A DNA stretch of 30,072 nucleotides from a bacterium (GCA_004560375.1 SFVC01000040.1:1-30072), one strand, 5' to 3'; shown: positions 14,928 to 23,255, counted from the stretch's first letter. Numbers and translations: made by a program. Notes: generated by a model not told the origin, from the sequence alone.

Positions 14928-15674
14928 ATGGAGGATTTCAAGCAGAGTTTGACGGGAAACAGCTATACCCGGCAGGAGGAGCTGGTGTTCTGGGACTGCG
15001 ATAGGGAGAAGCGGATGCGGGTGGCGGCTATCCTGAGCAAGATGGCCGCCTTTGCGGGCTATGACTACGACGCCCGGGGCCTGACCCATGAGATGCTGTA
15101 TGACAGGCGGGAGGTGTTCCTGCTCTCCCGCATCGCGGTGCGCATCCACGATTGCCCCCATGCCCGGGACGTGCTGACCATCACCACCTGGGAAAACGGC
15201 GCGAAAGCGGCCCATATGCAGCGGGTATTTGAGATGGCGGACCAGACGGGGCGGCTGTGCATCTCCGCCAAGAGCGACTGGATCCTGGTGGACCCCATCA
15301 CCCGGAAGATTTTGCGGCCCAGCTCTTTTACCGCCAAGCCCCTGACCATCTGCGATAAGGTCATCGACTGCCCGGAGCCGAAGAAGATTGTCCTGCCCCA
15401 TGAGGGGCTGGAGGACCTGGGCACACGCCGGGTCCGCTGGTCGGATCTGGACGGCAACGGCCACCTGTTCAGCGGCAACTACGGCGACATCGTCTGGGAC
15501 GCGCTGCCCGCCGATCTGCAGACCCAGGTGCCCAAGGAGTTCTACATCAATTACAGCAAGGAGGCCACCCTGGACGAGGAACTGCGGCTGGAGGGCTTCC
15601 GGGAGGCGGACACCTACCGGGTGGAGGGCCTTGGCCCGGAGGGGACCTGCTTCACCGCCCTGTGCGTATTCTGA
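14928..15674 (+). CDS. Acyl-ACP thioesterase (FatA/FatB-like, double hotdog)
   Basis: The 248-residue protein resembles bacterial acyl-ACP thioesterases, which release fatty acids from acyl carrier protein in the cytoplasm. The N-terminal hotdog holds the acyl-binding part and the start LVFWDCDREKRMRVAAILSKM is typical. The second hotdog carries SDLDGNGHLFSGNY, with the Asp-x-Asn-x-His catalytic pattern at Asp175, Asn177 and His179. Start ATG 14928 follows GAAGG about 10 nt upstream. It is a single gene between its own promoter and a terminator. Chain-length specificity cannot be told. Confidence 0.88.
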   Translation: MEDFKQSLTGNSYTRQEELVFWDCDREKRMRVAAILSKMAAFAGYDYDARGLTHEMLYDRREVFLLSRIAVRIHDCPHARDVLTITTWENGAKAAHMQRVFEMADQTGRLCISAKSDWILVDPITRKILRPSSFTAKPLTICDKVIDCPEPKKIVLPHEGLEDLGTRRVRWSDLDGNGHLFSGNYGDIVWDALPADLQTQVPKEFYINYSKEATLDEELRLEGFREADTYRVEGLGPEGTCFTALCVF

Positions 15675-15675
15675 G

Positions 15676-15719
15676 AAAAAAGAGGACTGCCTTCCCACAT
15701 GGGAAAGCAGTCCTTTTTT
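15676..15719. terminator. Bidirectional terminator between thioesterase and oxidase genes
   Basis: The stem GGACTGC/GCAGTCC (15684-15690, 15707-15713) stacks on TTCCC/GGGAA with loop ACAT. An A-run on the left and six T on the right let it serve both convergent genes. Confidence 0.88.
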
Positions 15720-15725
15720 CGTATC

Positions 15726-16661
15726 TCAGTAGCCGTAGATCATGGAGCGCTTGATGTCGCTGAGGCTGTGGGCGCCGCACATGGCCATGGTGTCGGACAG
15801 CTCGGCCTTCAGCTTGTCCACATACACCTGCACGCCCTCGGCGCCGCCGCCGTAGACCATGGTCACGAAGGGACGGCCGATGAGCACCGCGTCGGCGCCC
15901 AAGGCCAGTGCCTTGAACACGTCCATGCCGGTGCGGATGCCGCCGTCCACCAGAACGGTCATTCTGCCGCCCACGGCGTCCACGATGGCGGGCAGCACCT
16001 CGGCGGTGGAGGGGCACTGGTCCAGCACCCGGCCGCCGTGGTTGCTGACCACGATGCCGCTGGCTCCGGCTTCCAGGGCCTTCAGCGCGCCGCTGACCGT
16101 CATGATGCCCTTGAGGATGAAGGGCTTGCTGGCCATGGCGGAGATTTCCTTCAGCTCCTCCACCGTCTTGCTGCCGGCGGGCGGGGTCAGGTTTTTCAGG
16201 AAGGGCAGGCCGGCGGCGTCGATGTCCATCGGTGGGCACGCCGCAGCCGCCGTTCTTTTTCAGGGCTTCGGCGGCGGCCTCCATGACGGCGGGGTTGGTG
16301 CCGTCGCCGGTGAAGGCGGCGATGCCCGCCTGGGCGCAGGCGGAGACCAGGATGTCGTTGTATTGAAGGTCGTTATACTTGTCGCCGTAGTGGAGCTGCA
16401 TGGCGCCCACGGGGGCGGCGAACACGGGAATGTCCACCTTGTGGCCGAACAGCTCAAAGGATGTGTCCACGGGCTTGTTCTCGCAGATGGTGTCCATGTT
16501 CACGCACAGCTCCTGCCACTTCTGGTAGTTGCGGATGAAGCCGGTGCCGATGCCCTTGGCGGGACGGTGTTCTTGCAGGCCAGGCCGTTGCAGGTGGGGC
16601 AGGACTTGCAGTAGGGCCCCATGCAGGTGCGGGCGTTGGCCAGGATTTCCTGATATGTCAT
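15726..16661 (-). pseudogene. Broken alpha-hydroxy-acid oxidizing (FMN-dependent) protein gene
   Basis: Three segments in two shifts of frame together read as one protein of the lactate/glycolate-oxidase superfamily. From 16661 to about 16560 it encodes a start with a Cys cluster (Cys13, 18, 21, 24, 29) and KNTVP. The frame then shifts and continues at AKGIGTGFIRNYQKWQ, running to GCGVPT near 16231. A second break joins this to MDIDAAGLPFLKN at 16229, which runs to the stop. The FMN-site motifs SNHGGR (active-site His) and VDGGIRTGMDVFKALALG are intact in the last part. Family comparison from memory suggests about 3 residues lost at the first break and 25-30 at the second. It may be decay or an assembly error. 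GGAGG precedes the ATG. Confidence 0.85.
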
Positions 16662-16698
16662 ATGTAGATGCCTCCGTTTCTCATATTCAAGCAGGGTT

Positions 16699-16727
16699 AT
16701 TTTACCCCACCGGGCAAAAAAAGGCAA
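16699..16727 (-). promoter_or_regulatory. Promoter of the alpha-hydroxy-acid oxidase gene
   Basis: Read on the minus strand, TTGCCT (16727-16722), a 17-nt spacer and TAAAAT (16704-16699) lie 37 nt before the ATG at 16661. Confidence 0.65.
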
Positions 16728-16737
16728 TATATCCCGG

Positions 16738-16767
16738 AAAAAGCAGGAACATTTTGCCTGCTTTTTT
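16738..16767. terminator. Terminator-like hairpin between two divergent genes
   Basis: A 10-bp stem AAAAAGCAGG/CCTGCTTTTT, 9-nt loop, ends in six T on the plus strand and is nearly symmetric. It lies upstream of both flanking genes, so it cannot end either. It may insulate the oxidase promoter or attenuate a plus-strand leader of the DUF4349 gene. Confidence 0.65.
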
Positions 16768-16829
16768 CGTCTGAACCAGCAAATGGCCCGTTTTGGAAGA
16801 GCGGGGCCGGACATAAAGGAGGATGGACC

Positions 16830-17744
16830 ATGAAAAGAAGGCTGTTTGCACTGACGCTTGCACTGGTACTGGTGCTGTCCCTGGCCGCCTGCGGCGGCAG
16901 CAAATCGATGGAGTTCACGGCGGAAGCCCCCTCCGCCGCGGCGGACATGGCATACCCCGTGGAGACGGAAATGGCGGAGGAGTATCTGGGCTTCGATTCC
17001 GGCAGCACGGCCACCGGTGGGGCGGCCTACCCCACCGGGCAGAAGCTCATCCGCACCGCCCGGATGGAGCTGGAGACCACCGCCTTTGAGGAGGCCGTCC
17101 GGGGCCTGACGGACCTGACGGAGCAGATGGGCGGCTACTTCGAGTCCAGCAGCGTAGGCAAGCGGAGCAACGGCCGCTGGGCGGAGTACACCGTCCGGGT
17201 CCCGGCGGAGAAGTATCAGGCGTTTCTGGACCAGGCGGGGGAGCTGTGCCATGAGACCTGGCGGGACGCCCAGCAGGAGGACATCAGCGAGCGGTACTAC
17301 GACACCGAGGGCCGCCTGAAAACCCAGCAGATCAAGCTGGAGCGGCTCCAGGCGCTGCTGGCCAGGGCGGAGAACATGGAGGACATCATCACCATCGAGT
17401 CCGCCATCTCCGAGACGGAGCAGATGATCGACGACCTCTCCGGCACCCTGCGGCACTACGACGGCCAGGTGGACTATGCCACCGTCTCCATCTCCCTCAG
17501 CGAGGTCTACAAGCTCTCCGACGTGGAGGAGGTCCCCGACAGCTTTATAAGCCGTCTGGGGAAGGCCTTCAGCGGCGGCTGGTCGGACTTCACCGACGGC
17601 CTGGAGAACTTCGCCGTGGCCCTGGCCTACGGCTGGATGTGGGTGCTGATTCTGGCGGCTGTGGCCGTGGCGGTGGTCCGTATTTTCCGCAAGCGCCGCC
17701 GCAAGGCGAAAAAGGCGGATGACAAGCCGGAAAAACCCTGCTAA
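16830..17744 (+). CDS. DUF4349 domain lipoprotein
   Basis: The 304-residue protein begins with a lipoprotein signal peptide, lipobox LSLAAC with Cys21 as lipid site. A Ser/Ala/Glu-rich linker reaches about residue 60. Then comes the DUF4349 domain, from KLIRTARMELETT through the coiled-coil-like QQIKLERLQALLARAENMEDI to VDYATVSISLSEV. A membrane span near residues 263-285 (WMWVLILAAVAVAVV) is followed by a Lys/Arg-rich cytoplasmic tail. It is therefore anchored both by lipid and by a C-terminal helix, with the domain outside. Function is unknown. AAAGGAGG lies about 7 nt before the ATG at 16830. The MBL-fold gene follows after 36 nt, perhaps in the same operon. Confidence 0.85.
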   Translation: MKRRLFALTLALVLVLSLAACGGSKSMEFTAEAPSAAADMAYPVETEMAEEYLGFDSGSTATGGAAYPTGQKLIRTARMELETTAFEEAVRGLTDLTEQMGGYFESSSVGKRSNGRWAEYTVRVPAEKYQAFLDQAGELCHETWRDAQQEDISERYYDTEGRLKTQQIKLERLQALLARAENMEDIITIESAISETEQMIDDLSGTLRHYDGQVDYATVSISLSEVYKLSDVEEVPDSFISRLGKAFSGGWSDFTDGLENFAVALAYGWMWVLILAAVAVAVVRIFRKRRRKAKKADDKPEKPC

Positions 17745-17780
17745 AATATAGGGAACCACTTGTAAAAGGAGGCCGCCCCT

Positions 17781-18395
17781 ATGAAGCTCACCTGGCTGGG
17801 CCACTCCTGCTTCCTGCTGGAGCAGGACGGCTATCGCCTTGTCACCGACCCCTACACCGGCGTGGAGGGCTATCCGCCCCTGGCCGTCTCCGCCCACGCC
17901 GTCTATTGCAGCCACCACCACTTTGACCACGACGCCGTGGACGCCGTGACCCCGCTGCCCCCGGTGAAGTCTCCCTTCGCCGTCCGGGAGGCGGAGACCT
18001 GCCACGATGACCGGGGCGGCGCCCTCCGGGGCGGCAACACCGTCCGGGTGTTCACCGCCGGCGGTGTGTCTGTGGCCCACCTGGGCGACCTGGGCCACCA
18101 GCTTACGGCGGCGCAGCTGGATGCCATCGGCAGCGTGGACGCGGTGCTCTTGCCCGTGGGCGGGGTCTACACCGTGGACGCGGAGGGGGCCAAGGCGGTC
18201 TGCGACGCCATCGGTGCCCGGTGCGTCATCCCCATGCACTACCATCACGCCCCCTACGGCCTGTCCAACGTGGCGGGGGTGGAGGATTTCCTCCGCCTGT
18301 GGCCCGGTGAGACCGTTCACCGGCTGTCCGGCCCGTCCTTCGAGGTGACGGCGGACACGGCGGGGGTGCTGGTGCCCGCGTTCCGGCCCGAATAA
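17781..18395 (+). CDS. Metallo-beta-lactamase-fold hydrolase (UPF0173-like)
   Basis: This 204-residue protein has the metal-binding HxHxDH motif as His45, His47, Asp49 and His50 in SHHHFDHDA. Further ligand candidates lie in VAHLGDLGH and in IPMHYHH. The start KLTWLGHSCFLLE is typical of the short UPF0173/UlaG-like branch, which includes ascorbate-6-phosphate lactonases and uncharacterised hydrolases. No substrate can be named. AAAAGGAGG precedes the ATG. It ends at a shared terminator facing the RlmA-like gene. Confidence 0.87.
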   Translation: MKLTWLGHSCFLLEQDGYRLVTDPYTGVEGYPPLAVSAHAVYCSHHHFDHDAVDAVTPLPPVKSPFAVREAETCHDDRGGALRGGNTVRVFTAGGVSVAHLGDLGHQLTAAQLDAIGSVDAVLLPVGGVYTVDAEGAKAVCDAIGARCVIPMHYHHAPYGLSNVAGVEDFLRLWPGETVHRLSGPSFEVTADTAGVLVPAFRPE

Positions 18396-18399
18396 ACGC

Positions 18400-18436
18400 A
18401 AAAACCGGATGCCCAATCACGGGCATCCGGCTTTTT
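18400..18436. terminator. Bidirectional terminator between MBL-fold and RlmA-like genes
   Basis: The 10-bp stem CCGGATGCCC/GGGCATCCGG, loop AATCAC, is flanked by an A-run on the left and five T on the right. It therefore serves both convergent genes. Confidence 0.88.
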
Positions 18437-19260
18437 CATGCTTTCTTTCGGAAAATATGCACCCGGAAGGCGATGCGGCAGTCCAGCGTATCCAGCGATG
18501 CCAGCCGCTCGGCGCCTTCCCTGGGCGTTTTCCAGTAGTAGGGCGTCATCTGAAACAGGGCGTGGATGTCCGCCTGGTTTTTCAGGGAAATGCGCCCGTC
18601 CACGGGGACGATGGCCTCGTAGTCAAAGCCCTCGTAGGGCGTCTCCTTCTCCTCGTTGGGATAGGGGCGCTCATACAGCACCTCTTTCAGCTCCCACAGG
18701 TGGTCCGCCGCCGGGACGACGTAGAGAAACGTCCCGCCGGGGCGCAGCACCCGCCGGAATTCCTCCAGCGCCAGGGGAGAGAAGCAGTTCAGCAGGACGT
18801 CCACGCTGCTGTCCGCCACGGGCAGGCGGTAGGAGGACGCCACGGCGAACTCCACGCCCTTTTCCCGCCTGGCGGCGTAGCGGAGAATGAATTTGGAGAT
18901 GTCAATGCCCGCCATCCGGGGTGATTTCCCGGCCTGCAGCAAGGCCCGGTACACCCCGGCGGTGTAGTACCCCTCGCCGCAGCCGGTGTCCAGAATGGCT
19001 GGCGCATCCCCGGCCCGGGCCAGAATTTCCCGGCAGAGCGTGTCCAGCAGAGGCTTGTAATACCCCTTGGACAAAAACTCCCGCCGTGCCGCCGCCATGC
19101 CCTTGTCGTCGCCGGGGGCGGCGGAGTGCTTCTGGTTGGGCGGCAGCAGGTAGGTGTAGCCCTCCCTGGCGATGTCGTAGCTGTGGCCCTTTTCACAGCG
19201 GTAGGTGTGCTCTCCCCGCTCCAGCGGCCCGCCGCAGACGGGACAGCGGAACAAGCTCAT
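18436..19260 (-). CDS. RlmA-like 23S rRNA guanine-N1 methyltransferase
   Basis: The 274-residue protein has the RlmA layout. An N-terminal zinc finger has ligands Cys6, Cys9, Cys22 and His26 (CPVCGG...YRCEKGHSYD). A class I SAM-binding domain follows, with motif I ILDTGCGEGYYTAG near residue 89. FQMTPYYWKTPRE near the C-terminus is also characteristic. RlmA enzymes methylate G745 or G748 in helix 35 of 23S rRNA, and the latter change affects macrolide response. Which site is used here cannot be told. Its ATG overlaps the stop of the MATE gene upstream by four bases (ATGA), so it is translated as part of the MATE operon. Confidence 0.88.
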   Translation of the reverse strand: MSLFRCPVCGGPLERGEHTYRCEKGHSYDIAREGYTYLLPPNQKHSAAPGDDKGMAAARREFLSKGYYKPLLDTLCREILARAGDAPAILDTGCGEGYYTAGVYRALLQAGKSPRMAGIDISKFILRYAARREKGVEFAVASSYRLPVADSSVDVLLNCFSPLALEEFRRVLRPGGTFLYVVPAADHLWELKEVLYERPYPNEEKETPYEGFDYEAIVPVDGRISLKNQADIHALFQMTPYYWKTPREGAERLASLDTLDCRIAFRVHIFRKKA

Positions 19261-20645
19261 ACCTCACGCCCCCTTGTCACATCGTGGATCCACTTGCCGC
19301 CGCCGATGCGCCAGGCGCACAGCGGGGACTTGACCACGCACTCAATCTGAATGGCGATGGCGATGGGCCATGCCCCGGTTTTCAGCACCAGGGCGCACAG
19401 GGCCGTCAGCGGCAGGCACAGCAGCCACTGGGGTCCCAGGTCTAGCGCGGTGGAGAAGGCCACGTCGCCTCCCGCCCGCAGCACGCCGGTGACGGCGGAG
19501 ATGGCGTAGGCGTGGAGGGGAATCGTGGCGAAGCCCGCCACCGCCATGGCCGCGGCGATGGCGGAAGACTCCCCGAACAGCTTGAACATGGGGAAGATGA
19601 CCGGCACGAACAAGGTCGGCACCAGCACCAGGGCCGCCATCCCCACGGCGCCGCCCACCAGCACCGCAAACCACAGCAGCGCCTGGCTCAGGGACAGGAC
19701 CTCGTCCTTTGTCTTTCCCTCGCCGATGGCCTTGCCCACGATGACCGCCGTGGCGGCGCCCAGGCCGAAGCACACCACTAAGAACAATCGGTTCAGGTTG
19801 CCCATGACGGCGTTGGCCGCCAGCATTTCCACGGAGTTGTCGGTGTAGCCCAGAATGACGGTCAGCAGGGAGTTGCCCAGGCCCCAGGCGGTCTCGTTCA
19901 GCACCACCGGGGAGGCGTATTTCAAAAACCGGCCCACCATCTCCGTGCCGGGCCGCAGGAAGCAGCCCAGGTCCAGCGGAATGTTTTTGCTGCGGACGGC
20001 GCAGACCACGCAGATGAGGAACTCGCTCATCCGGGCCAGCAGCGTAGCGACTGCCGCGCCCCGGACGCCCAGGGCCGGGAATCCGCCGTGGCCGAAAATG
20101 AGCAGATAGTTCAGAGCGGTGTTCAGAACCGTGGAGAAGCCGAACAGCTTCATGCCGAAGGTGGAGTTTTCCACGCTGCGCTGGGCGCTGGCGTAGAGGG
20201 AGGAGAGCATGTTGAACACATAGGAGAAGCCGATGACCTGGAGGTACGGCGCTCCCAGCAGGCTCAGGTCGTGGCGGTTGGACAGCAGGTCCATCACCTG
20301 CACGGGGAACAGGGCGAGCACCACCGCCAGCACGGCGGTGACCCCGGCCCCCAGGAAGCAGGCCACGCCCAGGGCGCGGTTGATGTTCTTCAGGTCGCCC
20401 TTGCCCCAGTATTGGCTCACCAGAATGCCCAGACCGCTCTGGAAGCCGAACACGATGCTGATGAGCAGAAACACCGGCACGTTGGCGGAGGACACGGCGG
20501 CCATCTCCTCGTTGCCCAGCTGACTGACCATGAAGGTGTCGATGAGCCCCAGGGAGAAGGTGATGAGGTTTTGCAGAATGACCGGCAGGGACAGCATCCA
20601 CAGCCGCTTGTAAAAGCCGGGTTCCCGGCGAAGACAGCGCAGCAT
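19257..20645 (-). CDS. MATE family efflux transporter (second of a tandem pair)
   Basis: The 462-residue membrane protein shows the usual twelve-span MATE pattern, with LPVILQNLITFSLGLIDTFMVSQLG at the start and the matching half near residue 240. MATE proteins export drugs or metabolites using Na+ or H+ gradients. It is a close relative of the upstream neighbour at 20655-21783: both begin LRREPGFYKRL/LRREAGFYRRL and both end KWIHDVTRG plus a few residues. The ATG at 20645 is preferred because AAGGAG lies about 5 nt upstream; a GTG at 20651 overlaps that site. It ends in a 4-nt overlap with the RlmA-like gene. Confidence 0.9.
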   Translation of the reverse strand: MLRCLRREPGFYKRLWMLSLPVILQNLITFSLGLIDTFMVSQLGNEEMAAVSSANVPVFLLISIVFGFQSGLGILVSQYWGKGDLKNINRALGVACFLGAGVTAVLAVVLALFPVQVMDLLSNRHDLSLLGAPYLQVIGFSYVFNMLSSLYASAQRSVENSTFGMKLFGFSTVLNTALNYLLIFGHGGFPALGVRGAAVATLLARMSEFLICVVCAVRSKNIPLDLGCFLRPGTEMVGRFLKYASPVVLNETAWGLGNSLLTVILGYTDNSVEMLAANAVMGNLNRLFLVVCFGLGAATAVIVGKAIGEGKTKDEVLSLSQALLWFAVLVGGAVGMAALVLVPTLFVPVIFPMFKLFGESSAIAAAMAVAGFATIPLHAYAISAVTGVLRAGGDVAFSTALDLGPQWLLCLPLTALCALVLKTGAWPIAIAIQIECVVKSPLCAWRIGGGKWIHDVTRGREV

Positions 20646-20654
20646 AAGCACTCC

Positions 20655-21783
20655 TTATATACTGCCCCGGGTGACGTCGTGGATCCACTTCCGGCTCCGC
20701 AGCCGGAGGACGCACCAGGGCGCTTTGCAGAAATTTTCAGACTGAATGGCGAAGCACACCACCGCCGCCGGGGCATGCAGCACCAGCGCGGTGACAAAGG
20801 ACAGGGGCACGGCGATGATCCACTGGCAGGAGAGGTCGATAAGGGAGGCCGTCCGGGCGTCGCCTCCGGCCCGGAGGAGGCCGGTGATATTGGTGATGTC
20901 CATGGCCTTTGTGGGCATCATACAGATGAGCACCACGCCCATGACGGCGTAGGCCGCCAGCATCTCGGTGCTGATGGCCATGTGGCCCATGATGGCGGTC
21001 ATCACGCTGACGCCCAGGCCCCACAGCGTCTCGTTCACCAGAACGGGAGCGGAGTATTTGGCAAAATCCCGCCAGATGGCGCCGCCGGGCCGCAGGATGG
21101 CGGCGGGCAGCAGGGGCACGTGGCGGCTGCACAGGGCGCACACCAAAGTAATGAGGAACTCCACGATGCGGGAGGCCAATGTAGCCACTGGCCGCCCCGG
21201 TGATGCCCAGGGCGGGCGCGCCCAGCTTTCCGAAAATCAGGATGTAGTTCAAAAGGGTGTTCAGCAGCATGGACACGGCGAAGATGGCCATGCCCATGAC
21301 GGGCTTTTCCGTGCTGCGCTGCATCCCGACGTACACGGAGCTGGCGGCGTTGAACACGTAGCTGACGCCCACGATGCGCAGGTACGGCGCCCCCAGCTCC
21401 ACCAGCCGGGCGTTGTCGGTGACCAGAGCCATGACGCCGTTTGGGAACAGCAGCAGCGCCAGCGCCACCGCCCCGGAGATGGACAGCCCGGCGTACAGCG
21501 CCGCGCCCATGCAGCGGTTGATAGCCTCCACATCGCCCTTGCCCCAGTATTGGCTCACCAGAACGGTCAGGCCGCTGATGAGGCCCAGAATGATGATCTG
21601 CACCAGAAAGACCGGGGTGTTGGCGGCGGTGACGGCGGACAGCTCGTCCTGCCCCAGCAGCCCCACCATGAAGGTGTCCACAAAGCCCAGGGAGGTCGTG
21701 ATGAGGTTCTGCAAAACCAGCGGCAGGGCCAGACGGACCAGCCGCCTGTAAAACCCTGCCTCCCGGCGGAGATAATAGAACAT
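20655..21783 (-). pseudogene. MATE family transporter with a one-base frameshift (first of a tandem pair)
   Basis: Read from the ATG at 21783 the frame encodes a good MATE N-terminal half to GITGAA, then goes out of frame near 21190. Dropping one A in the sequence GGGGCGGCCAGTGGCTACA restores GITGAAVATLASRIVEF and the frame then runs to the stop at 20655 through KWIHDVTRG. The repaired protein would have about 375 residues, shorter than the neighbour's 462. The one-base insertion may be a true mutation or a consensus error. No ribosome binding site is visible before the ATG, in contrast with nearly every other gene here. The spacer upstream is AT-rich. Confidence 0.85.
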
Positions 21784-22009
21784 AATAAAAGACTTTTAAG
21801 ACAACATATTGGTTATTTTGGAAGAAAACTCTGATTGCTAAGTTACAGCATAGGTATCCGGATGTTGAAGTGCACCTAAAAATTCAATCATTTTTGCCGC
21901 GGCATGTACGTGGCAAAAATACCTTGACTCAGCCGCCGGGGGCGGCGTTCACCAGTCCGCAGACTGGTGGTAGGGGAGGTCGAGGGGGAGCCCGCTCCCC
22001 CTCGAAAAT
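21784..22009. other. AT-rich spacer with a partial copy of the cysteine desulfurase gene end
   Basis: This 226-nt gap separates two minus-strand genes. At 21843-21867 it matches the last 25 nt of the cysteine desulfurase gene (22010-22034) at 21 of 25 positions. On the minus strand the copy reads NIRIPML-stop against DTRMPML-stop. Hairpins follow: 21890-21920 (ATTTTTGCC/GGCAAAAAT), 21950-21969 (CACCAGTC/GACTGGTG) and 21981-22004 (CGAGGGGGAG/CTCCCCCTCG), none with a T-run in the sense direction. The part near the MATE gene is much richer in A and T than its surroundings. Confidence 0.55.
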
Positions 22010-23143
22010 TTACAGCATCGGCATCCGGGTGTCGTGATGCTTTTTCAGCGCTTCAGCGCAGGCATCAATGTCCGCCTCGGTGGTCTCCGGGCCAAAGCTC
22101 AGCCGGATGACGCCCCCGGCCGCCTTTTTCGGCAGCTTCAGCGCCGCCACGACATGGCTGGGCTTCCCCTGGTGGCAGGCGGAGCCGGCGGAAATGCAGA
22201 TGCCCTGGCTGCCCAGGTCATTGACGATGTTCTGGCTGGGCCAGCCCACCAGAGACACCGCCAGAATGTGGGGCGCGGTGCCGTCTCCGATGAATCGGAG
22301 GTCAGGAATGGCCGCCAGCTTCTCTTTGGCGTATGCTTTCATGTGGGCCATGTGGGTCAGCTTGTCATCCAGCCCGTCCATCCGCAGTTCTACCGCCCTG
22401 GCAAAGCCCGCGATCTGGGCCGTGGCCTCGGTGCCGGAGCGGAGGCCCTTCTCCTGGCCGCCGCCGGCCAGCAGGGGCCGGGGATTCCGCACCCGGGGGC
22501 CGATGTACAGCCCGCCCACGCCCTTAGGCCCGCCGATCTTGTGGCCGGAGATGGTGATGAAGTCCGCCCCCAGCGTCCTGGCGGTGAAGGGCACCTTCAA
22601 AAAGCCCTGCACCGCGTCGGTGTGGAGCAGCGTCTTGGGATTTTTCGCCGCAAGGCCCCGGGCGATGTCCGCGATGGGGTACACATTTCCCGTCTCGTTG
22701 TTCACCAACATGACGGAGACCAGCGCCGTGTCCGGCCGGACGGCCGCCAGCACCTGCTCCGCCGTGATGTTCCCGTTTCCGTCGGGGGCGAGGTACGTCA
22801 CCTCATACCCCTGCTGCCCCATCCACTTGCAGGCCTCCAGCACGGCGCTGTGCTCCACCGCCGTAGTGACGATGTGACGGCCCAGATGCCGGTTTTGCCA
22901 GCAGGCGGCGGTGACGGCCCAGTTGTCGCCCTCGGTGCCGCAGGAGGTGAAGAACAGCTGCTCCGGCTGGCAGCCCAGGGCGCCTGCCACAGTCTTCCGC
23001 CAGCCCTCCACCTGCTTTTTCATGTCCGCTCCCATGGGATACTGGGAGCTGGGGTTGCCGTACTGCTCCGTCAGCACGGCGTACATGGCGTCCGCTACCT
23101 CCCGGGGAACGGGGGTGGTGGCGGCGTGGTCCAGATAGATCAT
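22010..23143 (-). CDS. Cysteine desulfurase (NifS/IscS-like)
   Basis: The enzyme uses PLP to take sulfur from cysteine, giving alanine and an enzyme persulfide for Fe-S clusters or tRNA thiolation. The 377 residues start MIYLDHAATTPVP, the family signature. The PLP lysine is Lys202 in ISGHKIGGPKG and the persulfide cysteine is Cys323 in SAGSACHQGK. The start at 23143 has AAAAGGAG about 9 nt upstream; a longer frame to 23245 crosses the promoter region and is rejected. It is divergent from mtaB, itself a sulfur-inserting tRNA enzyme, so a shared role in tRNA or Fe-S sulfur supply is plausible but inferred. Confidence 0.92.
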   Translation of the reverse strand: MIYLDHAATTPVPREVADAMYAVLTEQYGNPSSQYPMGADMKKQVEGWRKTVAGALGCQPEQLFFTSCGTEGDNWAVTAACWQNRHLGRHIVTTAVEHSAVLEACKWMGQQGYEVTYLAPDGNGNITAEQVLAAVRPDTALVSVMLVNNETGNVYPIADIARGLAAKNPKTLLHTDAVQGFLKVPFTARTLGADFITISGHKIGGPKGVGGLYIGPRVRNPRPLLAGGGQEKGLRSGTEATAQIAGFARAVELRMDGLDDKLTHMAHMKAYAKEKLAAIPDLRFIGDGTAPHILAVSLVGWPSQNIVNDLGSQGICISAGSACHQGKPSHVVAALKLPKKAAGGVIRLSFGPETTEADIDACAEALKKHHDTRMPML

Positions 23144-23163
23144 ATCAAATATCTCCTTTTGTC

Positions 23164-23200
23164 TTGCCCTTGAGAGAAAATCAACGTATAATAATATAAT
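23164..23200 (+). promoter_or_regulatory. Promoter of the mtaB operon
   Basis: TTGCCC (23164-23169), a 17-nt spacer and a perfect TATAAT (23187-23192) lie about 64 nt before the mtaB ATG. A second TATAAT at 23195-23200 with TTGAGA 19 nt upstream is an alternative. Confidence 0.75.
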
Positions 23201-23216
23201 CAGAGCGCAATTTCTC

Positions 23217-23245
23217 ATTATATATAGAATTTCAAAAAAGCGCAA
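23217..23245 (-). promoter_or_regulatory. Promoter of the cysteine desulfurase gene
   Basis: Read on the minus strand, TTGCGC (23245-23240), a 17-nt spacer and a perfect TATAAT (23222-23217) lie about 74 nt before the ATG. It overlaps the mtaB leader, so the two divergent transcripts cross at their 5' ends. Confidence 0.65.
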
Positions 23246-23255
23246 GGAGAAACCG

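Noticed and set aside
21829..21889. A 17-codon minus-strand frame (MIEFLGALQHPDTYAVT)
   Set aside because: No ribosome binding site, and it overlaps the copy of the desulfurase gene end in another frame; most likely chance.
21981..22004. Intrinsic terminator for the cysteine desulfurase gene
   Set aside because: The stem is strong, but in the minus-strand direction it is followed by ACCTCCCC and no T-run.
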